Origin: Flavobacteriales bacterium
Lineage (GTDB): Bacteria > Bacteroidota > Bacteroidia > Flavobacteriales > TMED113
Assembly: GCA_002718035.1 (NCBI GenBank)
Contig: PBCX01000003.1
Span: forward strand, 77,915 to 141,914
Reading direction: 5' to 3'
DNA length: 64,000 nucleotides
Below the pieces are notes generated by a model. It made no database searches. It saw nothing but the letters and a program-made list of their open reading frames with translations, and was not told the origin of the DNA. Below, piece after piece: positions 28,313 through 36,594 of the stretch (within the stretch, counting starts at the first letter, position 1; every line of letters starts with the position of its first letter). A program made the translations under genes and the position numbers.

Positions 28313-29623
28313 TTATATTCTTTCTTTTTGCATTTTATAAGTTAAAAGAATTCCTAACATAAAAAATAAAATTGTAGGTCCCCATATTCCAAATATACTG
28401 TCAATTACATTTTTTTTTACTAATTTTTCTCCTGTGATTGAAATTATGTGATATAAAATAAATAATATAATTGATATAACTACGGGTAAACCAAATCCAC
28501 CTTTCTTAATTATTCCCCCCAATGGTGCACCAATAAGAAACATTATTATACATGCAATTGAATAGGTGTATTTTTTATTTAATTCAACTTTTAATTTACT
28601 CAGATATTTATTTTTTCTTTCAATATCACGATTAATATATTGGATACTATTTAAATTATTTTTTAAATTATTTTTTGTTTTTTTTGCAATGATAATTTTA
28701 TCACTTTTTATATTTTTTTTTGCTGGTTTTATTTTATTTGATATAACTAAAATAGAATGTCCTTTTTTATTAAATTCTTTTTTTTGTTCTTTAATATTTT
28801 GATTAACTGAGTCGATAACATTTTTTAGTTGACTTATATTCATCGTTTTTGCTTTATTGTTAAAACGATCAGTACTTCCTCTGTTAAATTTAAAAGATGA
28901 TAAATCTAATTTTAAATTGAACAAATCAAATTTAGTAGTCACAATACAGTTTTTTTTATTTTCATCAAAGCAATTATTTTCGGAATAACTAACACCATTT
29001 ATTAGACTTACATTTAAATAATCCTCATCTTTACTCATTTTAATATTTGCTTCAGAAGCTAAAAATGTTTTCTTTACTTTTTTTTCTGAATGATCTAAAA
29101 TAATAATGTCTTTAAAATTATTATCGTCAATTTTTTTTTCAACTTTTAAACTATAACCATTGATTTCATTAAAAAAAACTCCTTCTTCAAGAGAAAAAGC
29201 TAACTTTTTATGAATAATATCATACATTAAATTAGTGTTCTTTAGATTTGCATACGGAATTATTTTATCAGAAAAAATGAACGAAAAAAAACTAATACAA
29301 ATTGAACAAAATAAAATTGATTTTATTGTTTCAAAATAAGATATTCCTGATGATTTAATTGCAATATATTCAGATTTTTCTGAGAGGTTTCCCATTATCA
29401 TAATCGATGATAGTAGAACTGCTAAAGGAAGACCTACTGGAACTAGAGTGTAAGAAGCGTATAAAAGTAATTCAAAAATTAAATATGTATCAAGACCTTT
29501 TCCAATTAAATCATCAATATATTTCCATAAAAACTGCATTAATAGTATAAAAATAACAATGGAAAAAGTATAAAAAAATGGTTTTATAAAAGCAATTGTG
29601 ATTGATTTATTAAGTTTTTTCAA
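28313..29623 (-). CDS. LptF/LptG family lipopolysaccharide export permease
   Basis: The 436-residue protein has six predicted membrane helices, three near each end, around a periplasmic beta-jelly-roll (about 130-330). LptF and LptG pair with LptB2 to extract lipopolysaccharide from the inner membrane. The helix-1/2 region (YDDLIGKGLDTYLIFELLLY, in part) and PVGLPLAVLLSSIM are typical of the family. Flavobacteria often hold a single-type permease here, beside ribBA. The start codon is TTG at 29621-29623; no in-frame ATG lies near. The periplasmic domain has a lysine-rich insertion around residues 270-330. Which of the two subunits it is cannot be told. Confidence 0.88.
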   Translation of the reverse strand: MKKLNKSITIAFIKPFFYTFSIVIFILLMQFLWKYIDDLIGKGLDTYLIFELLLYASYTLVPVGLPLAVLLSSIMIMGNLSEKSEYIAIKSSGISYFETIKSILFCSICISFFSFIFSDKIIPYANLKNTNLMYDIIHKKLAFSLEEGVFFNEINGYSLKVEKKIDDNNFKDIIILDHSEKKVKKTFLASEANIKMSKDEDYLNVSLINGVSYSENNCFDENKKNCIVTTKFDLFNLKLDLSSFKFNRGSTDRFNNKAKTMNISQLKNVIDSVNQNIKEQKKEFNKKGHSILVISNKIKPAKKNIKSDKIIIAKKTKNNLKNNLNSIQYINRDIERKNKYLSKLKVELNKKYTYSIACIIMFLIGAPLGGIIKKGGFGLPVVISIILFILYHIISITGEKLVKKNVIDSIFGIWGPTILFFMLGILLTYKMQKERI

Positions 29624-29640
29624 AATAAATTTTTAATTCT

Positions 29641-30015
29641 TTAAGAACCAATACTTTTCATTAGTGCTTGAACTTGAGTATTCCAAAGATTTATCTCGTG
29701 TTCTTTTTCATCTTCGCTTTCTGAAAAATCAGTAATAATTAAAATGACATCATTTGTAATTGAATCAATATCAATCTTAAATTCAAAATAACTTTCATCT
29801 TCAGAGTCAAGCCATTTAAATCTTACTAAATAATTATTTATTTTTTTTACTAGTTCTGCTTCTTGATCTCCATCATCCCAAATAAATGTATAAGTATTTC
29901 CATTCCAATTTACATCATTAGCAAACCATTCAGATAATCCTGTGGGAGTTGAAACTGCATTAAAAAGTATTTTAACAGATGATTTGATTGGGAATTCTAT
30001 ACTGTATTTTATCAT
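29641..30015 (-). CDS. START-like (SRPBCC) domain protein
   Basis: The 124-residue protein is a compact START/Bet v1-type domain found widely in Bacteroidota. Its opening IEFPIKSSVKILFNAVSTPTGLSEWFANDVN, of which GLSEWFANDV is the tell-tale part, resembles AHSA1/ATPase activator-like folds, and the closing LWNTQVQALMKSIGS helix is typical of the group. Such folds hold hydrophobic ligands or assist other proteins. The specific ligand is unknown. It lies 17 bases upstream of lptF/G on the same strand, as it does in other flavobacteria, and has its own short upstream region facing the divergent gene at 30110. Confidence 0.8.
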   Translation of the reverse strand: MIKYSIEFPIKSSVKILFNAVSTPTGLSEWFANDVNWNGNTYTFIWDDGDQEAELVKKINNYLVRFKWLDSEDESYFEFKIDIDSITNDVILIITDFSESEDEKEHEINLWNTQVQALMKSIGS

Positions 30016-30109
30016 TTTAAAAAAATTGTTTAATTCAATATAGATAAATATTTTATTTTTTGAAGATTAATTATTCAATTTATTTAATTTTAGTTTTAAA
30101 TAATAAATA

Positions 30110-31450
30110 ATGCAACAAATTAATTTTATATTTTTTTTTCTATCGTTGATAATTTTTTCTCAAGAAATATCTATTAATTTAAATGGAGATTCCATTACTT
30201 TCAAATCTTTTTCTTCTCATAATAATATTATTTTAAAAAGTGATACACTAATGAAAATTGATCAAGGAATTTATGAGTTCTCAAATAATGAACATGATTT
30301 TAAAATTTACATTAATGAAAAAAAAATATATAATTTGTCAATTGAAGAAGGTAGTGTTTTATTTGATGGTCTATCAAAAAATGAATTTATTAGTTTAAAT
30401 AATTTTTTTAATTATTACTCTTCATTAATTGAAAATTTAGTTGATAACAAAAATTATCCTGACAGATACGAAATTAATATGTATGATGTGAAAAAAAAAT
30501 TAAAAAATTATCTGCGTAATGAATATAATTTTGAAGATGATTATAATATTTCTTTAGAATTTTTATCTAAATATGTTGATTATATTTATTATAATTCTTT
30601 GTGTCAATTTATAATTAAAAATAATAAATATAAGGACAACTTTTCATTTAATTTAATTCCATATTTTTTAGAAGAATCTTTTTATTATGAATCAATTAGT
30701 CAAAATTTAAATTTTTTGTTGTACAAAAAATATATATACAATATGACTTTGCTTTTATCTGTAAAAAATTCAATCAAGCAAGATCAATCTATAAAATCAT
30801 TATTTTTTTCTTTTTATAAATTCGCCAAAAAAAATTTAAATGATGATTTATTGAATTTTTCTATAAATGAGTTTGTGTTCAATTATACAAGTAACATTAA
30901 ACCATCTTTTCTTGAGGAAATTTTTTTATTTTATGATAATGTAACAGAAAAGTATTTAGCCAATGTTAAACTAAAATATGAGAAAAGAAATAATTCGTTT
31001 GATCATTCTAATGTAGAGCCTAATGATAGTTTTAAATTTTATTTAGAAGGTACTAATGCTAACAAAACTTCATTAAATAATTATTTAGGCAAAGTTGTTT
31101 ATATTGACATTTGGGCAAGTTGGTGTGGACCTTGTAGAAAACTTTTTCCATATTCAAAGAAACTTAAAGGAAAATTCAGTAGAAAACAATTAAAAAAAAT
31201 AAGCTTTGTGAATATTTCTATTGATAATGATTATAGTAAGTGGAAAAAATCTTTAAAACAATTAAATATAGAGGGTGATAATTTTATATCTCCTTCAAAA
31301 ATTAATAACAGTGTAAGTGATTTTTTTCAAATTTCAAGTATCCCTAGATACATAATCATTGATAAATCAGGAAACATTGTTGATAATAATGCAAAAAGAC
31401 CTAATGATTTAAGTTTATATGATGATTTGATAGAATTATTGAGCAAATAA
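30110..31450 (+). CDS. secreted TlpA-like thioredoxin-fold protein
   Basis: The 446-residue protein has an N-terminal signal sequence (about 1-18, ending FSQ), a largely helical middle region without recognised domains, and a C-terminal thioredoxin-like domain from about residue 300. The redox motif is WASWCGPC, with active-site Cys339 and Cys342, followed by a cis-proline in SSIPRYI (Pro412). It therefore probably reduces disulfides, or apocytochromes, in the periplasm. The long N-terminal region resembles the part preceding the TlpA domain in other Bacteroidota proteins. It stands alone. tRNA-Met lies downstream on the opposite strand. Confidence 0.82.
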   Translation: MQQINFIFFFLSLIIFSQEISINLNGDSITFKSFSSHNNIILKSDTLMKIDQGIYEFSNNEHDFKIYINEKKIYNLSIEEGSVLFDGLSKNEFISLNNFFNYYSSLIENLVDNKNYPDRYEINMYDVKKKLKNYLRNEYNFEDDYNISLEFLSKYVDYIYYNSLCQFIIKNNKYKDNFSFNLIPYFLEESFYYESISQNLNFLLYKKYIYNMTLLLSVKNSIKQDQSIKSLFFSFYKFAKKNLNDDLLNFSINEFVFNYTSNIKPSFLEEIFLFYDNVTEKYLANVKLKYEKRNNSFDHSNVEPNDSFKFYLEGTNANKTSLNNYLGKVVYIDIWASWCGPCRKLFPYSKKLKGKFSRKQLKKISFVNISIDNDYSKWKKSLKQLNIEGDNFISPSKINNSVSDFFQISSIPRYIIIDKSGNIVDNNAKRPNDLSLYDDLIELLSK

Positions 31451-31454
31451 AAAG

Positions 31455-31528
31455 TAGCGAGGGGGAGATTTGAACTCCCGACCTCAGGGTTATGAATCCT
31501 GCGCTCTAACCAACTGAGCTACCTCGCC
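31455..31528 (-). tRNA. tRNA-Met (CAT anticodon)
   Basis: The 74-nt gene folds as a cloverleaf on the minus strand. It has a GGCGAGG acceptor arm (G1 pairs as G-U at 72), a D-arm with GCTC/GAGC, an anticodon loop TTCATAA (anticodon CAT), a T-arm GGGAG/CTCCC with loop TTCAAAT, and discriminator base A. CCA is not encoded; the next bases are C, T, T. The acceptor pairs normally at position 1, unlike an initiator tRNA, so it reads as the elongator. The closing pair of the anticodon stem is an A-C mismatch. A CAT anticodon could also be tRNA-Ile with lysidine, but the acceptor and stem features favour methionine. Confidence 0.93.
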
Positions 31529-31537
31529 TAATCAAAA

Positions 31538-31545
31538 CAAATATA
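31538..31545 (-). promoter_or_regulatory. possible -7 element for tRNA-Met
   Basis: TATATTTG on the minus strand matches TAnnTTTG and ends 10 bases before the 5' end of the tRNA, a sensible distance for a short leader. No clear -33 element is visible, so confidence is low. Confidence 0.35.
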
Positions 31546-31568
31546 TATTTTTTATTTTTGATTTAAAC

Positions 31569-33173
31569 ATGAAAAAAAACAAATTATTTATTCTCATTTC
31601 TATAATTACAATTAATTTATTTTTTTCATGTGTCAATTCTTCTCATGAAAATAAAAAATACATATTTAGATATAATGAATCCTCTGGAATTACTTCGTTA
31701 GATCCTATTTTTTCTAACACTAAATCAAATATTTGGGCAGTTAACCATATATTTAATGGTTTGGTAGATTTAGATGAAAATTTAAATATTACCCCTTCAA
31801 TTGCAAAATCATGGGCATTTGATGAAAAACTACTTGAATATAAATTTATTTTAAGAGATGATGTTTACTTTCATGAATCAGAATTTTTTAAAAATAATAA
31901 AAAAACAAGAAGGGTAGTTGCAAGTGATTTTATTTACAGTTTTAATAGAATTAAAGATGATAAATTTTCCTCTCCCGGAAGATGGGTAATGGATTATTTT
32001 TTGGATGATTACCCTTTCCGTGAAATTAATGATACAATCTTAATTATTAGATTAAAGGAACCTTTCCCTTCTGTTATTAATATTCTTGCAATGAAATATT
32101 TTTCTGTTGTTCCTAAAGAAGTTGTGGAAAATCAAAATTTTTCTAAAAATCCAGTTGGAACTGGTCCTTTTAAATTTAAGTATTGGATGGATAATGTAAA
32201 GTTAGTTTTATTAAAAAATAAGAATTACTTTGAATTTGAAAAAAATTATAGATTACCATATTTAGATGCGATAAATATTTCTTTTATAAAAAATCCTGAG
32301 TCTTTATTTATTAATTTTTTACAATCAAAAATTGACTTTGTTTCAGGTCATTACCCAATTTTTCAAGAAGAGTTTTTAACAACTAATGGTGAAATGAAGA
32401 GTGAGTATAATAAATTATTTTTTTTAGAAAAAACACCTTATTTAAATACTGAGTTTTTAGCTTTTAATATTGATAAATGTATTCAAGACCAAAGTATATT
32501 AGCTAATTTAAATATTAGAAAAGCATTGAACTATAGTGTAAATAAATATGAAATGATAAAATATTTAAGAAAAAACATGGTTTTTCCTGCAAATGCTGGT
32601 ATTGTTCCAGATTTTCTATCAAATTATAATCTCAAAGCATTTTCATATAATCTAGACTCTATTAATAATTTATTAAAATTAGATAAGCCATTACACAGTA
32701 CTATTGATTTATTCACAACACCAGAATATCTTGATATTTGTGAGTATTTACAATCTAATTTTTCAGAAATAGGAATTGATTTAAATATTAAGGTAAATAC
32801 ACCCTCCGTACACAGGGAGTTAGTTTCAAGTGGTTCAGCGTGTTTCTTTAGAGGATCTTGGATTGCAGATTATCCTGATCCTGAAAATTATTTACAATTA
32901 TTTATAACAAAAAATAAATCTCCAATTGGTTCAAATAGAACACATTTTTCAAATTTATATTTTGATAGTTTATACAACGAAACTTTTTTAATAAAAGATC
33001 ACAAAGTTAGGAATGATATTTTTTATAGAATGGAAAAAATTTTAATGGATACTGCAATTCTAATTCCACTTTATTATGACATGGCAGTGAGATTTATTTC
33101 AAAAGATATTGAAGATTTCTCTGTTAATTCTATGAATATTTTATCCTTAAAGAAGGTTAAAAAGCATTTATGA
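31569..33173 (+). CDS. peptide/nickel-type ABC transporter substrate-binding lipoprotein
   Basis: The 534-residue protein belongs to the DppA/OppA family (SBP_bac_5) and would capture short peptides or another solute for an ABC importer. A lipoprotein signal ends at Cys21 (LFFSC). Family hallmarks are SLDPIFSNTKSNIWAVNHIFNGL in part, ASDFIYSFNRI, NPVGTGPFKF and LNIRKALNYSVNK. The 3' part contains GSWIADYPDPENYLQL, typical of peptide binders. No permease or ATPase gene is adjacent, which is unusual for importers but seen for flavobacterial paralogues. The 3' end overlaps the convergent rhomboid gene by six bases. Confidence 0.9.
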   Translation: MKKNKLFILISIITINLFFSCVNSSHENKKYIFRYNESSGITSLDPIFSNTKSNIWAVNHIFNGLVDLDENLNITPSIAKSWAFDEKLLEYKFILRDDVYFHESEFFKNNKKTRRVVASDFIYSFNRIKDDKFSSPGRWVMDYFLDDYPFREINDTILIIRLKEPFPSVINILAMKYFSVVPKEVVENQNFSKNPVGTGPFKFKYWMDNVKLVLLKNKNYFEFEKNYRLPYLDAINISFIKNPESLFINFLQSKIDFVSGHYPIFQEEFLTTNGEMKSEYNKLFFLEKTPYLNTEFLAFNIDKCIQDQSILANLNIRKALNYSVNKYEMIKYLRKNMVFPANAGIVPDFLSNYNLKAFSYNLDSINNLLKLDKPLHSTIDLFTTPEYLDICEYLQSNFSEIGIDLNIKVNTPSVHRELVSSGSACFFRGSWIADYPDPENYLQLFITKNKSPIGSNRTHFSNLYFDSLYNETFLIKDHKVRNDIFYRMEKILMDTAILIPLYYDMAVRFISKDIEDFSVNSMNILSLKKVKKHL

Positions 33174-33923
33174 GTTACTTATTTTTTTTAAAGTATCTTT
33201 TTCTTTTTTAGTCAGGCTTTTATATCCAGATGATGAAATTTTTTCTAAGATTTTATTAAGTTTAATTTCTTCTATTTTTTTTCTTGTATTATAGTCATAG
33301 TCATCTTCATATTTTTTTTTCAACTCATTTGCGTTACTCTTTTTTGAAATATTTTTTTTGTGTAAAAAAACAAAAATCAAACCATAAAATATACCCCCAA
33401 AATGTGCTAATAAACCACCATAGTTTTTTGAAATTATTGGAATAAATATTGAGTAAAAAATAATTATAACAGCTATATATTTTATTTTTATTGAGAAATT
33501 TGATTCTTCGAAAATTTTAAATGAATAATTTGGTGTAAAAATTACACTGGTTGTTAATATTGAAAGAATAGAAGCTGATGATCCAATAAGTGAAATATTA
33601 TCTAAATCAAAATTTATATTTGGTAAAATGAAAAAAATAGCACCAAATAAACCACCCATAATGTAGTTATTTAAAAGCTCTTTATTATTGAGATATTTAA
33701 GAAATATTTTACTTGACACAAACAGAAAAAACATGTTAAGAGCAAAATGAACTAATTTTTCATGTAAAAACATATAAGTAAAGATAGTCCAAGGGCTTTT
33801 AATAAATTTGATTGATTCTGATGAAACTCCAAATATGGATCTAAGGTCAATATTTTCAGTAAAATTTGAGAAAATTGCTAAAAGAAAAAAAAATAAATTA
33901 ATTAATATGATTTTATTTAACAT
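33168..33923 (-). CDS. rhomboid family intramembrane serine protease
   Basis: The 251-residue protein has six or so membrane helices. Catalytic elements are a Ser116 in GSSAS (the usual GxSG is changed at the last position to Ala), His174 in the LLAHFGG helix and an oxyanion-type His59...Asn63 pair. A cytosolic charged tail of about 55 residues (about 195-251) follows the last helix. Rhomboids cut single-pass membrane proteins inside the bilayer. It overlaps the convergent substrate-binding gene and lies 14 bases downstream of the second rhomboid gene. Its motif is less canonical than its neighbour's, so activity is likely but less sure. Confidence 0.85.
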   Translation of the reverse strand: MLNKIILINLFFFLLAIFSNFTENIDLRSIFGVSSESIKFIKSPWTIFTYMFLHEKLVHFALNMFFLFVSSKIFLKYLNNKELLNNYIMGGLFGAIFFILPNINFDLDNISLIGSSASILSILTTSVIFTPNYSFKIFEESNFSIKIKYIAVIIIFYSIFIPIISKNYGGLLAHFGGIFYGLIFVFLHKKNISKKSNANELKKKYEDDYDYNTRKKIEEIKLNKILEKISSSGYKSLTKKEKDTLKKISNS

Positions 33924-33937
33924 ATATATTTAAATTC

Positions 33938-34666
33938 TCAATAATATTCATTTTTAAATTTCCAATATGCAAATATTAATAGACCAAATAACATGCCTCC
34001 TAAATGAGCAAAATGAGCAACATTATCTTGGGGATTGTTACTTAGTCCTGAAAAAAGCTCCAGTAATCCATACCCTATTACAAAGTACTTAGCTTTAATA
34101 GGAATAGCAAAATATAAATATAGTAGTGTGTTAGGAAATAAAACACCAAATGCTAAAAGAATGCCAAATAATGAACCTGAAGCTCCTACAACTGGTGTAT
34201 TATATAAAAAAAATAACTTTTGAGCACTTGTTCTACTAATTCCTTCTGGAACAATTCCCTCTTTTAATATGATCATTATTTGATCATAATTCATTGCAGA
34301 TTCTAAATTAATAATTTGAAAATGAATAATTAAATAATGTAAAAAAGCAGCTCCAAATCCAGTAAGTAAATAATAATTGAGGAATCTTTTTGATCCCCAT
34401 CTATTCTCAATATGTGTTCCAAACATCCAAACGGCAAACATGTTAAATAAAATGTGAGGGATGTTTCCATGCATGAACATATAAGAAACAATTTGCCAAG
34501 GGCTAAATAATTCAGATCTCCAATAATGCAGTCCTAAAATTTTTGTTAGATCAATATTTAAGGGAGGGGATTGGAGTATTCCAGTTGCAATAAATAATAA
34601 AACATTAATTATAAGTAAATTTTTAACAACTGGAGGTAAAATTTGAAAGCGGTGATTGTTTATCAT
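33938..34666 (-). CDS. rhomboid family intramembrane serine protease
   Basis: The 242-residue membrane protein has a canonical rhomboid active site: Ser163 in VGASGSLFG, and His221 in HFAHLGG as the general base. An HxxxN-type pair at His71...Asn75 forms the oxyanion hole. The loop-1 element NRWGSKRFLNYYL (about 88-100) is typical of the family. Its first four bases overlap the end of mutL, so it can be translated with it. Natural substrates are unknown. Two rhomboids in tandem after mutL is a familiar flavobacterial arrangement; this one is the better preserved copy. Confidence 0.93.
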   Translation of the reverse strand: MINNHRFQILPPVVKNLLIINVLLFIATGILQSPPLNIDLTKILGLHYWRSELFSPWQIVSYMFMHGNIPHILFNMFAVWMFGTHIENRWGSKRFLNYYLLTGFGAAFLHYLIIHFQIINLESAMNYDQIMIILKEGIVPEGISRTSAQKLFFLYNTPVVGASGSLFGILLAFGVLFPNTLLYLYFAIPIKAKYFVIGYGLLELFSGLSNNPQDNVAHFAHLGGMLFGLLIFAYWKFKNEYY

Positions 34667-36423
34667 ACATCAAAGATATTTTTAGGTTCAAAATTAATCA
34701 TACAAGGTTTTCCATCTATTCCAAGAAATGGTGATTCGCAATTAAATAAAGATTTTATTAACTCAACCATTTCAATTTTCTCAAGTTTATCGTTCTGTTT
34801 TATAGAAGATGATTTAGCAACTGACCTTGATATTTTATTAAAAGCTTTGTCGGTTATATTTAAATTTTCATTTTTTATTTCTTCAATAAAAAATTCAATT
34901 TTCTCTTTCAAATTTTTAGAGTTCATAAAGGATGGTATTCCATCGAGAACAATCAAGTTTTTTTCAATTTTTTTAATGTTATATCCTATTTCATTGAACA
35001 ATAATTCATTATCTTTTATTACCAGTAAATCACTATTAGTTAACTCTATTTCTTGAGAAAATATTAATTTTTGGGTCGTAATTTTTTTTGAATTTAAATT
35101 CTTTAACTGGTTTTCATAAATTATTCTTTGGTGACATTTTCTTTGATCTAGTAAATAAGTTGAAGAAATACCTTGATTGTTTTTTAATACACATATCACA
35201 TATCCTTCATTTATTTGTACAATTTCAACTATATCTATTAGTTCCTCTTCCTTAATTTCTTTTTCTTTGGAGTCAAAAAGTTTTTTCCAACTTTCAGTAT
35301 TTTTTTCTTTAGAATTTGTATCAAAAGGGTTAAATTTTTTATTCACATGAATTTTTGGTTCAGTAACTACTTTATTAGAGTAAGTTGGAATATTAAAACT
35401 TGATTCTGTCTCAAAATCTATGCTTGGAGAGATATTGAATTTCCCTATTGATCTTTTAGAAGAAGAAAGTAAAATAGAGTATATTAGTTTATCATCATCA
35501 AATTTGATCTCTGTTTTTGATGGGTGAACATTTAAGTCAATTTTTTCAGTATTAATTTTTAAAAAAATAAAATAAGAGGCATATACATCTTTTTGAATAA
35601 GTCCATCAAAAGCATTTGTAACTGCATGATGTAGATAAGGAGCTTTAACAAATCTGTCATTTACAAAAAAGAATTGCTCTCCTCTTGTTTTTTTTGCAAA
35701 ACTAGGCTTCCCTAAGAAACCTGAAATTGAAACAATATCAGTTTCTTCCTCAATTGGAACAATTTTTTCAATTATATTTTTTCCAAATAAACTATTAATT
35801 CTTTGTTTTAAATTTTCTTGTTTGAAATTATATATCAAATCATTATTATTTGTGAATTTAAAGCTGATGTTTTTATTTGCTAATGCGGATCTAGTAAATT
35901 CATCAACTATATGTCTTAATTCAACTTTATCAGTTTTTAAAAAATTTTTTCTTGCAGGAATATTAAAAAATAAATTTTTAACTGTTATATCTGTTCCATT
36001 ATTTTTAATAATTTGTTTTTGCTCTTCTAATGTGCCCTGACTTAATATTACTTGATTTCCAGTTTCTCCATTTTCTTCTTTGCTTTTTAGTATTACTTTA
36101 GCTACTGATGCAATTGATGACAAAGCTTCTCCTCTAAATCCTAATGTATTAATGTGAAAAATATCCTCAGTTGTACTTATTTTAGATGTTGAATGTCTTT
36201 CAAAACAAATTAATATATCTTTTTTATTCATTCCAATTCCATCATCAATGACTTGAATACTTTCTTTTCCTGATTTTTTTATGATTAGATGAATATTTTT
36301 TGCTCTAGCATCAACTGAGTTGTCAATTAATTCTTTTACTATGGAAGCAGGCCTTTGAATTACTTCTCCTGCAGCAATTTGATTAATTACGTTTTTTGGT
36401 AGTAATTTTATTTTTGAATGCAT
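34663..36423 (-). CDS. mutL: DNA mismatch repair protein MutL
   Basis: The 586-residue protein has the GHKL ATPase domain of MutL with LIDNSVDARA (about 37-46), DDGIGM and GFRGEALSSIASVA, and the ATP-lid region containing RKNFLKTD. A linker (about 340-400) leads to the C-terminal dimerisation domain. The site equivalent to the endonuclease motif DQHA-x2-E-x4-E reads DQRKCHQRIIYE, so its first Glu and His-Ala are not preserved. The protein links MutS mismatch recognition to repair. It begins directly after the stop of the small gene at 36424, and the following rhomboid gene starts within its last four bases. Confidence 0.95.
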   Translation of the reverse strand: MHSKIKLLPKNVINQIAAGEVIQRPASIVKELIDNSVDARAKNIHLIIKKSGKESIQVIDDGIGMNKKDILICFERHSTSKISTTEDIFHINTLGFRGEALSSIASVAKVILKSKEENGETGNQVILSQGTLEEQKQIIKNNGTDITVKNLFFNIPARKNFLKTDKVELRHIVDEFTRSALANKNISFKFTNNNDLIYNFKQENLKQRINSLFGKNIIEKIVPIEEETDIVSISGFLGKPSFAKKTRGEQFFFVNDRFVKAPYLHHAVTNAFDGLIQKDVYASYFIFLKINTEKIDLNVHPSKTEIKFDDDKLIYSILLSSSKRSIGKFNISPSIDFETESSFNIPTYSNKVVTEPKIHVNKKFNPFDTNSKEKNTESWKKLFDSKEKEIKEEELIDIVEIVQINEGYVICVLKNNQGISSTYLLDQRKCHQRIIYENQLKNLNSKKITTQKLIFSQEIELTNSDLLVIKDNELLFNEIGYNIKKIEKNLIVLDGIPSFMNSKNLKEKIEFFIEEIKNENLNITDKAFNKISRSVAKSSSIKQNDKLEKIEMVELIKSLFNCESPFLGIDGKPCMINFEPKNIFDV

Positions 36424-36594
36424 TTAAGAAAAAAATAATATTGAAAGAAACAAAAATAACATTATTAAAAATATTATTACTGTATTTTTTGATTTTGGGA
36501 CAGTTTTTTGCTTAAAATATTTTTTTTTAGAGTTTTTTTCATCGATGTATTTTGGCTTGTAATTAAATTTTTTATTTTTTTTTGTTCTAAACAT
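36424..36594 (-). CDS. small single-span membrane protein of 56 residues
   Basis: A complete frame with ATG at 36592-36594 and TAA at 36424-36426 encodes a basic N-terminal region (about 1-37, with 17 Lys or Arg), then one hydrophobic helix (about 38-55) ending IILFLSILFFS-like. The stop is directly next to the mutL ATG, and the start lies one base from the nhaC stop. Flavobacteria have a small protein in exactly this place before mutL that databases have labelled riboflavin synthase subunit beta. The sequence shows no such enzyme, and the label is probably wrong. I infer a real gene from the frame, the exact junctions and this synteny. Its role is unknown. Confidence 0.8.
   Translation of the reverse strand: MFRTKKNKKFNYKPKYIDEKNSKKKYFKQKTVPKSKNTVIIFLIMLFLFLSILFFS

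Noticed and set aside
31553..31560. TATTTTTG close to the start of the substrate-binding gene as its promoter
   Set aside because: It ends only eight bases before the ATG, so transcription would begin at or within the start codon; no -33 element is present.
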